64,000 nt of DNA, taken from the NCBI GenBank assembly GCA_903845125.1, contig CAIMWS010000405.1, positions 1-64,000 of the forward strand. The letters run 5' to 3'. Shown here piece after piece: positions 19,885 to 28,010 of the stretch. Position 1 is the first letter of the stretch. The number at the start of each line of letters is the position of its first letter. Position numbers and translations under genes: made by a program. The stretch is from an uncultured Verrucomicrobiota bacterium (GTDB lineage: Bacteria > Verrucomicrobiota > Verrucomicrobiia > Limisphaerales > UBA1319). The notes beneath the pieces are model-generated. The model was not told the origin of the DNA. It worked only from the letters and a program-made list of their open reading frames with translations, and made no database searches.

Positions 19885-20032
19885 GTTCCCGTGGGAAAAT
19901 AAATCGGGGTGCACGGATCATCTACCCAATCACCTTACCATGAATCCGCCATTCTGCCATCGCAACCCGTTGAATTGTTACCAAAGGAAGATTTGCTGGA
20001 GCGCATGGAAACCGTTACCGTCAAACCATCGT

Positions 20033-20647
20033 ATGCAACGAATCTTTAACGGGGCCAAGAAAAGCCTGCTTCAAGGTCAAACCCTGAACTGGGTGGTGGG
20101 GATCGCCTCGGTAGCTTGGCTGGCCCTTTCAGGCGTGCCGGTGGTTGCGGCCACCGCTGAACCTCAACCCATTAAAACCGCCAACTCCTACCGCACCCTC
20201 GGTGCGGGCGATTACCAAAGCTTCATCAAAAACTGGGATCAGCAAAAATCCCCGGCGCTCCTCGCGGTCATCCAAACCCCGGCCCAGTGGGAGACCATCT
20301 TTCATCCCGCCCCAGTCATGGGCAACCGCCGTCCTTTCAGCCCGGATCCCAAGCTGTTTTCGCGGGATCTGCTGTTGGTGGTGGCACGCGTGGTTCCTTC
20401 CCCTGACCCAGGTGGCCATCCGGTATTCAAGGTGGAAAAAGTCGGCGCCAGCCAGGGTGAATTGACGTTTTCCTTCCGCTTCGCTGAACCCCCGAATGCG
20501 AAATCCTATACGGTCAAAGAGTTCCTGGGGGTATGGTTCCCCAAAGCGGATTTCAAAAAGGCGGTCTTCATCGAGAACGGCAAAGAGCTCGGTTTATTGG
20601 ACCTCGCCCAAGGCCAATGGTCAGTTCCCCCTGCCAGCAGTAATTGA
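20033..20647 (+). CDS. Secreted hypothetical protein
   Basis: Signal-like WVVGIASVAWLALSGVPVVAATA; ORF extends upstream to 19940, start uncertain. Confidence 0.6.
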   Translation: MQRIFNGAKKSLLQGQTLNWVVGIASVAWLALSGVPVVAATAEPQPIKTANSYRTLGAGDYQSFIKNWDQQKSPALLAVIQTPAQWETIFHPAPVMGNRRPFSPDPKLFSRDLLLVVARVVPSPDPGGHPVFKVEKVGASQGELTFSFRFAEPPNAKSYTVKEFLGVWFPKADFKKAVFIENGKELGLLDLAQGQWSVPPASSN

Positions 20648-21136
20648 AAGCCGGATACCCCACTTGAATCCCCCTCTTTATTTTGCCTGACCAAACCCGG
20701 TCTATCACCGCGAATTTCGCTCAATCGATGGATGAAAATTGAGAGTGCCCCTGGAAAAGCTGCCTGGCCAATCCCCAGCCAATAACCCTTGAGGGCGTGG
20801 CTGATGCCGCCGCCAGCTTGGGTGAAGGAGGCCCCGGGATGGGCCGTCTGGAGGATGCCGTCCTGCTTTTGCTTAAAATGACCAGGCGCGGAATTTGGAA
20901 GCCTTTATTTGCATCGCGCTGATGCACCTTGCAGACGGGGCTCAACTCAGCCAATGCGCTGGCCTGGCGGTATTGCAGGGAGGACAGCACCCTACAGGCC
21001 AGATAACGAATAAAAACGTGGGGACGCACCCGCCCGGCCAGCCAATGCCGGACTGGTGGACCATGCAATTTGACGGATCTCAGCCTGCCCTTTGGCCCTC
21101 AACCTCCTGAGGTAGTCTATAAATTCAGGGACGAAT

Positions 21137-21913
21137 TCAGGTAACGAGCGGGCCGGCAGACCATCGAACGGGCTGGCGGTTTAGAATTTCTCCCCGGATG
21201 CCGACTTGGATGAGTGTGACGGGGAGGTCAATGCCCGAGGCTTCCAGGGTTTCCTGAACCAAACGCACCAATCCGCCGCAGCACGGCACTTCCATATAGG
21301 CGATCTCAACGGATTGCAGGGCGTTTTGGGTGAAAATCTGCTCCAGTTTGGGGCGGTAAGCCGCCACGTTGTCCAGCTTGGGGCAGGCGATCAGCAGCAC
21401 ACGGTCCCGCAGCATTTGGCGGTGGAAATCCGGGAAAGCGAACGGCACGCAATCCGCCGCCAGGAGAAGCCGGGCCTGATTGAAATAAGGCGCGCGAACC
21501 GGCACGAGGTGCAGCTGCACCGGCCAATTCCGGAGCTGCGCAGTCGGGGCTGTGGCCGCAGCCGGAGCTTCCGGGGCCGTGCCCGGGGCGGTCTGGAACC
21601 GCGGCATGCGCGAACTGGGGCAGCCCTGGAACAGCGGTTCCAGGATGGGTATGGGCGGCCGGGCAGCCGACGCTTTGGCCAGATGCCGCTGGACGGCGGC
21701 CTCATCAAATTCCGCCGCCTCCCGCTCCACCATCGAGATGGCCCCCTGGGGGCATTCCCCCAGGCAGGCTCCCAAGCCATCGCAATAGGCCTCGCTCACC
21801 AACCGGGCCTTGCCCGCCACCACTTTGAGCGCACCCTCGGCGCAACCCGGCACACACTGGCCGCAGCCATCGCACTTCTCTTCGTCGATCTGGATTATTT
21901 TCCTTTTGGCCAT
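21137..21913 (-). CDS. 4Fe-4S ferredoxin-type protein (Hcp-associated type)
   Basis: CDGCGQCVPGCAEGAL plus variant CDGLGACLGECPQGAI; C-terminal LIACPKLDN...EVPCCGGLVRLV. Confidence 0.88.
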   Translation of the reverse strand: MAKRKIIQIDEEKCDGCGQCVPGCAEGALKVVAGKARLVSEAYCDGLGACLGECPQGAISMVEREAAEFDEAAVQRHLAKASAARPPIPILEPLFQGCPSSRMPRFQTAPGTAPEAPAAATAPTAQLRNWPVQLHLVPVRAPYFNQARLLLAADCVPFAFPDFHRQMLRDRVLLIACPKLDNVAAYRPKLEQIFTQNALQSVEIAYMEVPCCGGLVRLVQETLEASGIDLPVTLIQVGIRGEILNRQPVRWSAGPLVT

Positions 21914-21958
21914 AATTCAATCTTCAACTCACCCTACCCCGCTCAACCTGGCCCCGCA

Positions 21959-21972
21959 TTGATCCAGGTCAA
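21959..21972 (-). promoter_or_regulatory. FNR/Dnr-like box upstream of the 4Fe-4S gene (TTGACCTGGATCAA)
   Basis: TTGAC-N4-ATCAA on the minus strand, ending 46 nt upstream of the ATG; same half-sites as the hcp box. Confidence 0.65.
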
Positions 21973-22322
21973 ATTTCCACGGGGTGGCTGGGGCAGGAAA
22001 CGCTCCCCGCTAAACACGGTCCAATTCCAAAACATCGCCCAAGGCTTCCTGCCGGCTAAACAACGGCTCAATTTTGTTTTTTCCTGGGTGCGAGCCAGGC
22101 ACCTCTTTCACCCAACCGATCCACCAATCACCATCCTGCTTGATTAGGGCCGTATATCCGTTTTTCGCTTGCCAACTCTACGCTGGCGGCAAAGCTCCCG
22201 CCAGGAGCCTCCATTTCATGGGCGGTTCAGATCCCTCCTGCCAAACCGCACGGACTAGGTAGGGCCAGGAAGATCATACCATTGGTTACCAATGGTTTAA
22301 AATGTTAAATGCGGGAGCTGGA

Positions 22323-23264
22323 TTAATCTTCGCCGGCCGGTTTGGCCGCCGTCCAAAAAGCCATCATAATCCTGGCCAGGATCTGCTCGCCCGCCTCGTT
22401 GGCGTGGACCGCATCGCGATAGAACAGATGGGGATGCAGCTGTGTGGACCGGATATATTCGGCCCAAGGGGAAGTCATGTCGAGATAGGCGCAGCGCTCC
22501 TCGGCGGCGAGCACCTGCAAAGCCTGGCCATAAGCGCCGGTTCCGGAATGGGGGGCTTTGGCGAGCGCCTCGGCGTCGCGCGGATCGGTGGTACCAAAGG
22601 TGCCGGTGGCCAGCAGGATCTCCACCTCGGGCAATCTGGCGCGCAACTGCCGGATGACGTCGCGGATGCTGGCGGTATCCCGCTGGCTGATGCCACCGAT
22701 GTAAACCAGATTCGGCCGCCAGGGGAGGATGTATTTGGCCACCCGGTCGCCTTCTTTGTAATGCTGGCAGCCGCCGCCGCCACGCACATAAACCTTCGCT
22801 TCGATCCTGGCCTTTGGATAAGCCTCCCGCCACTGCGCCACCCAGCCGGAGCGCATCGTGTCGTTGACAATGCTGTCGCCCAGAGCGAGCAGCCGCAGTT
22901 CGCCGCCACCGGCCAGAATCCGGCGTGTGCGCGGGAACTGCCGCCAATCATTCACGGGCGGGGTGAATTTGCCAGGCGGCAGGGAGGCTTGGATTTCGGC
23001 GATCTGGGCCAGCGAGCGGCAGGGCGTGCTGAAAAGATAATAATCCTTCTCCACCGGTTCGTTGCTCACCGGCACATCGGGCGGGTATTTGGCGGGCAGC
23101 GCCCCTTGCCTGGGGAACTTCACCGGGGAATCCGCCAGCATGCCACCCGGCCGGACGGTGGTATTGACCGCGTTACGATCCGCCGGGGCGGCATTTTGAG
23201 CGTGCGACAGAGCCGCCGCCAGCAGGCTTACAACCAGGGCCAGAATGGATGCGTGGATATTCAT
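22323..23264 (-). CDS. SGNH/GDSL-type secreted hydrolase
   Basis: Signal MNIHASILALVVSLLAAALSHA; LRLLALGDSIVNDTM; AVHANEAGEQIL. Start at the internal ATG 23264. Confidence 0.8.
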   Translation of the reverse strand: MNIHASILALVVSLLAAALSHAQNAAPADRNAVNTTVRPGGMLADSPVKFPRQGALPAKYPPDVPVSNEPVEKDYYLFSTPCRSLAQIAEIQASLPPGKFTPPVNDWRQFPRTRRILAGGGELRLLALGDSIVNDTMRSGWVAQWREAYPKARIEAKVYVRGGGGCQHYKEGDRVAKYILPWRPNLVYIGGISQRDTASIRDVIRQLRARLPEVEILLATGTFGTTDPRDAEALAKAPHSGTGAYGQALQVLAAEERCAYLDMTSPWAEYIRSTQLHPHLFYRDAVHANEAGEQILARIMMAFWTAAKPAGED

Positions 23265-23475
23265 GGCGGCATTATCGGGGCGGCCTGCCTGGATATCCAG
23301 CAACTTTACAGGGGGATAGGGAGGAAGTGAAGATCGGCCAGCGCTGCTGATCCGCCGCGCACGGCCCGGCGGCCATCCCCGGCAGGCCTGGCTGTGTTCC
23401 TGCCCCCCGCCAGACTGAGGCGGGCCAATTAAAAAAGGCCTTGGCGGGCAGACGGGTGGCGCGGATGGATCCAGG

Positions 23476-23519
23476 GAAAAAAACGGGGGAGGAAAAGCGC
23501 TTCCGCACCTCCTCCCCCG
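23476..23519 (-). terminator. Rho-independent terminator downstream of the YVTN/cytochrome gene
   Basis: Minus-strand CGGGGGAGG...CCTCCCCCG stem followed by TTTTTTT. Confidence 0.8.
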
Positions 23520-23542
23520 CGGGGAAAACATCTGCTCCAGTC

Positions 23543-25384
23543 CTACTGGGATAGAACGTACTCGGCCAGATCGTTCAATTCCTGGGCGGTCAGATTGGAA
23601 GTGGTGCCGTGCTGGTCACCGATATTGTATTTCTGGAAAATCTCCTGGATCGTGGCCGCGCGTCCATCGTGCAGATAAGGGGCGGTGCGCCACACTTCCA
23701 CCAAGGTCGGCGTGTCCATGGCCATGTAGGCTTCACGGTCGCGGCCGGTGCCCACGTCGTATTGGTTCAAGTTGGTGAACAGCGGCGAAGGATGACAGGT
23801 GGTGCAGCCCGCCCCCCCCTCGAAGATCTTTTTGCCGCGTTCGGCGGCCTTGCTGAGCTGTCCGTTGACCAACCGGGGGCTGGGCACCGGCTGGAGCGAC
23901 TTCAGGAATTCATCAATGGCGACCGCATCGGCGTCCGGCCGCACGGCAAACTGAATGCTGCGGATGCCGGCGCGGACCGCGGTTTCGGCGGTGTCGCGCA
24001 CACCGAGGGACATCGCCGGAGGGGTCCGGTGCGCCAGGAGCATGTTCTTGGTATTCTTGGGATTGCCCAAACCATCGTTCAACAGATCCCAATTCAGGGC
24101 ATCCACGCGCACATCCGGATGGCAGGTGGCGCAGCTTTGCCAATGCTGGAAGCACAGGTCGGCATCGTGGAAGAACATCTCACCCTTGCGCACCAGGCTC
24201 AAGGGTAACTCCGGCCCCAGCGCGATCTTGCGGACCTGCTTGTAGCCTTCAGTATCCAAGTCCACAACGCTCATGGAGTCCGAAAAATATTCGACCGCGT
24301 AAACCTGCCGGCCAATGGCCGCCAAACCGCGGGGACCGTTGCCTGTCAGCTTGATGCGCTTACGCAGCGAATACATGAAGCTCAGGTCATTGGGCACATC
24401 GTCCGGCGTGGCGGAAACCTCGGTGACTTTTTCGCCCTTGGCCACCCGGTTCAGCTTGTCCAGCAGCGCGGCCTGGTCAATGACGCTCAATTCATGGGTG
24501 CCGGAGTGGATCACCAGCACATTGCGGCCATCGGCGGTGCAAGCCACGCCGGAGGGATTGGCAGCGCCGAGATCCACATCATCCAGCAGCGGGGTATTCA
24601 GCCGTTTTTTGGCGGCCACGTCGATGACCGTGAGGGCGGAGGTGTTCATCCATCCGCGCTCGAGCTGGGTGGTGGGCAACTGGTAACGGGAGAGGGTATG
24701 CACCACATAGGCGTAGCGGCCATCGCGCGACATGCAGACGCTCTGCAGGCTGGTGCTGCCGTTGGGCAACTGGATATTCGCGACCACCTTGGCGGTGGCC
24801 GTGTCGATCACGCTCACCACCGCCGCCACGTAATCCTGGTCAGCCGGCTGGGTGGGCAGGAGGTTGGCCACAAACAGGTATTTGCCATCCAGGGTCAATG
24901 CGGCGGCCACTGGCTCGCGAGCCACCGGCACCCGGGCCACTTCCTTCCGGGCAGTGAGATCGAAAATGGCGACCTGGTTGAGGAACCGATTGCAGACATA
25001 CAGCCGCTGGCCATCGGGGCTGGCCACCGGCGCCGTCGGCGAATGGCCGGTCTTCAGGGATCCCACCGATGTGCCATCGGATAACTGGAGGATCTCCACG
25101 CGGCCATCGGCCACACCGCAGGTCACAAAGAGGCGGCCGCCATCCGGGGCCAGCGCCAGGCCGGTGGGCTTGGCCGGGAGCTTCCAGGTTTGGGCCACCT
25201 TGCCCGCGGCTACATCAAACACAGCCACCTGCCCGGCCGTGGCTTCGGCAATGAATAATTGTTTGCCATCAGAGCTGGCCACGACGGCGGAGGGCGATAG
25301 ATAATTCTCCGCGGCCGCCGCGCTGGAAACCAGGCAGGCCAACAACAGACTCCAGTGTAGGTTGATATTTGTTTTCATATTCAT
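23543..25384 (-). CDS. YVTN-type beta-propeller fused to cytochrome c peroxidase-like diheme domain
   Basis: Signal peptide; repeated VFDVAAGKV/LSPDGKxLYV propeller motifs; CATCH and CTTCH heme motifs. Confidence 0.85.
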   Translation of the reverse strand: MNMKTNINLHWSLLLACLVSSAAAAENYLSPSAVVASSDGKQLFIAEATAGQVAVFDVAAGKVAQTWKLPAKPTGLALAPDGGRLFVTCGVADGRVEILQLSDGTSVGSLKTGHSPTAPVASPDGQRLYVCNRFLNQVAIFDLTARKEVARVPVAREPVAAALTLDGKYLFVANLLPTQPADQDYVAAVVSVIDTATAKVVANIQLPNGSTSLQSVCMSRDGRYAYVVHTLSRYQLPTTQLERGWMNTSALTVIDVAAKKRLNTPLLDDVDLGAANPSGVACTADGRNVLVIHSGTHELSVIDQAALLDKLNRVAKGEKVTEVSATPDDVPNDLSFMYSLRKRIKLTGNGPRGLAAIGRQVYAVEYFSDSMSVVDLDTEGYKQVRKIALGPELPLSLVRKGEMFFHDADLCFQHWQSCATCHPDVRVDALNWDLLNDGLGNPKNTKNMLLAHRTPPAMSLGVRDTAETAVRAGIRSIQFAVRPDADAVAIDEFLKSLQPVPSPRLVNGQLSKAAERGKKIFEGGAGCTTCHPSPLFTNLNQYDVGTGRDREAYMAMDTPTLVEVWRTAPYLHDGRAATIQEIFQKYNIGDQHGTTSNLTAQELNDLAEYVLSQ

Positions 25385-25396
25385 TTCGGTGTCCCA

Positions 25397-28003
25397 TCAT
25401 TCTGCATTATTCATTCGGTTCAGCAACGCCTGAATACCGCGTTGCTCTGCGCGCTCCAACTGCCGCCGTTTCTCCAGGAAATGCGCATATTTCCCGGCTT
25501 CCGCCGCCGACCAACCATTGGCCTCGGCGTAATCGCCGCAAAACGGCACCAGCAAATCAATCCAACAGGCCATTTTTTCGAGTTCTTCGCGGGAGAGTGT
25601 CACACCCTCATGGCCGTTGGCGAGCAAATTCATCAAGCGGCTGCGCGCCGCTCCCTGGAAATAAGGCGGGAGCATTTCCGGAACCGATTGCGCGCCGATC
25701 CAGTTGACCAATTCGCCCGCCTCCCCCGCCAGGTGGGGATTGTTGAAACGATCCGACAACCGCGCCTGTGACAAAGCCAGGTAGGAGGCACTCCACAAGC
25801 GGCGGGACAATTCCTCCCGCACCGGGACGTCCCGGAGGCTGAAAACCGAATTGGTCTGGATGGCCGGACGCACCGCAGGGGGCGATTGCAGGCCGGCACG
25901 CTGGAGCAGCAGTTCGTGGTTGTTGTGGCACTGGACGCAGTGGCGGTCCAGCACGGGCTGGATTTCCCGTGCGAAACTGAAGCCGCGGGGCGGACCGTAA
26001 AAGGGCTCGAGAGCCTGGGGGCCGGCTTTGAACGCCAGTGTTAACCCATCCAGGTTGGGCGGAGTAGCGTTCTTGGATTCGTGACAGCCCACGCAGGAGG
26101 ATTTCTCGCCGGGCTGCAAGGTGCTCCAACTGCGCATGGTCTGCACCACATAGCCGCGCTCGTCCAGCGCCTGGAAATAAACCGGGGTGCGGGCAGGCAC
26201 CTTAAAACAAGCCGAGCCATCGGGATAAATCCGGGCGCTGCCGAGCACCACCTTGACGTCCCAAGCGCCGTTGCCGATGGAGATGGGGGTGCTGGAGAGG
26301 GCCCCGCCAGCCGGACCGGAGCTGTAGTTGCACCCGATGCCCGCGGCGCGAAAATCCAGCGCCACCACGCGCAAGCGGGGAATGCTCCCCCGGGGAATAC
26401 CCCGCAATCCCGGCCCGCTGTAAATATCCTGCAGATAGTAAACCCCGGTGTCCTGCCGGTAATCGACCAGGCTCGGCCGCACGGGCGGCTCCACGCGGGG
26501 TGCCAGGGGAACCGGCTGGCTGCAGGAGGTGGCAGGATCCCAGGCCAGCAATTCGCGGCGGCCATCGGCCAGCACCAGGTAAATCCCAAAATGAGCGGGC
26601 GAACGCGCCCATCCATGGGGCGAGTAAGCGGCCAGGAAGGTTTGTTCGTCGAGCGGATAAGGGTATTGGAAAAGTTCCCCCTGCTGCCCGTAGGCGTCGA
26701 TTTTGTCGGCCGGGGTGGACCGTACCGGAGCGATCAACTGGGCACCCGCATTCTCCTGGCGGCCGCGGGCCGGGTCCAGGATGCCCAGCTTGCCGGTTTG
26801 CCGGGTGTGATGGCCGGCGAAGATGGCCACCACCTTTTGCGTGCCGGGAATGCCCCGGGCGTGCAACACCGACGTGGGGAACCAGGAATTGTTACCGTAG
26901 AATTCGGCCTGGGCGGTCCCGTCCGGATTCATTTGGAACAAGCCCTGCACATAGATCTGGCCGCGGTCATTGTATTCCCAGCGGGTGTAAATGATCCGCC
27001 CATCCGGCAGCACCGCCGGGTAGTTGTCGTGCACCTGGTCAAAGGTAAGCCGCCGCATAAACTGGCCGTTGGGATCACAGCGGTAAAGGTTGCTCACCTC
27101 GGTCCACCAGCAATCCACCGTCTGCACGCAACGCGTGGAGTTGAAAAGGATGTCACCCCCGGGCAGATAAGCGCCCTCATAATCGGCGCAGCCCAGGCCC
27201 GAGGTCAACTGCCTGGCCTGGCCGGTTTCGACCTGCCATTCATACAGATGGTAATCATCTTGTTGGTTCGATTTTTTCCAGGCGAAGAGGATGCGCCGGC
27301 CATCCCAGGAAACATCCGGGTCGCGCACCACCCCCCTGGCGTCGGCCAACAAGGTTTGGACCTTCCCGGAGGTCTCGGCAAGATCCAGAATGCAGAGGGC
27401 TGCCCCCGGATCAAATTGCCGCTCATTCTGGGCATCGGACTGGCCTTCAGTATAAGCGTAATGCGATCCGCCGAGAACCTGGTGTTTGGTGAATACTATC
27501 TTCGGCCACCGCGCCACCAAGGGCTGCAGCCTAGTCTTCCGGCGCAAACCGGCTGCCCGTTCGTAGAACGCCAGCCAGCGGGCATCCCCGGGCGCCACGG
27601 CAGCCAATTCCGCCAATTCGCTCCGCAGCGGTTCGCCCGCCGCCCCGGTCTCGGCCAGCACCCGCTCCAGAACGTGCAGGCTCAGCGGGGCGCTGCTTTC
27701 CAGCCAGGCGGGCAGGTTCTTGCCGAAATCCTGCATCACCCAATCCATCTGCCGGGGGAATTCAATTTCCAAGGAACGGGCCAGGGCCGTGCCAGCCTTT
27801 TGGCGGGCGGCCTGGTCGTTGCCGATCTGGACCAGGCTCTGGCGGCCACGAATTACAGCTCCTGGCCAGCCATCCGATTGAGCACCAAACGGCGAAGGCT
27901 CAGCACGGACCATCAACAACCCGAGACAAATCCAGGAGGCAAGGCCCGTCAGGCACCGGCTCCACGGGATTACGCCAGCGGCTGGTTTCACAATACGCGT
28001 CAT
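25397..28003 (-). CDS. HzsA-related (hydrazine synthase alpha-like) diheme beta-propeller protein, copy 1
   Basis: Signal MTRIVKPAAGVIPWSRCLTGLASWICLGLLMVRA; propeller blades RCDPNGQFMRRLTFDQVHDNYPAVLPDGRIIYTRWEYNDRGQIYVQ; CVGCH (26081-26095) and CVQCH (25925-25939). Confidence 0.8.
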   Translation of the reverse strand: MTRIVKPAAGVIPWSRCLTGLASWICLGLLMVRAEPSPFGAQSDGWPGAVIRGRQSLVQIGNDQAARQKAGTALARSLEIEFPRQMDWVMQDFGKNLPAWLESSAPLSLHVLERVLAETGAAGEPLRSELAELAAVAPGDARWLAFYERAAGLRRKTRLQPLVARWPKIVFTKHQVLGGSHYAYTEGQSDAQNERQFDPGAALCILDLAETSGKVQTLLADARGVVRDPDVSWDGRRILFAWKKSNQQDDYHLYEWQVETGQARQLTSGLGCADYEGAYLPGGDILFNSTRCVQTVDCWWTEVSNLYRCDPNGQFMRRLTFDQVHDNYPAVLPDGRIIYTRWEYNDRGQIYVQGLFQMNPDGTAQAEFYGNNSWFPTSVLHARGIPGTQKVVAIFAGHHTRQTGKLGILDPARGRQENAGAQLIAPVRSTPADKIDAYGQQGELFQYPYPLDEQTFLAAYSPHGWARSPAHFGIYLVLADGRRELLAWDPATSCSQPVPLAPRVEPPVRPSLVDYRQDTGVYYLQDIYSGPGLRGIPRGSIPRLRVVALDFRAAGIGCNYSSGPAGGALSSTPISIGNGAWDVKVVLGSARIYPDGSACFKVPARTPVYFQALDERGYVVQTMRSWSTLQPGEKSSCVGCHESKNATPPNLDGLTLAFKAGPQALEPFYGPPRGFSFAREIQPVLDRHCVQCHNNHELLLQRAGLQSPPAVRPAIQTNSVFSLRDVPVREELSRRLWSASYLALSQARLSDRFNNPHLAGEAGELVNWIGAQSVPEMLPPYFQGAARSRLMNLLANGHEGVTLSREELEKMACWIDLLVPFCGDYAEANGWSAAEAGKYAHFLEKRRQLERAEQRGIQALLNRMNNAE

Positions 28004-28010
28004 AAAGCGG

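Noticed and set aside
20721-21110. Small ORFs on both strands between the secreted unknown gene and the 4Fe-4S gene
   Set aside because: Mutually overlapping, short, with no signal or family signature.
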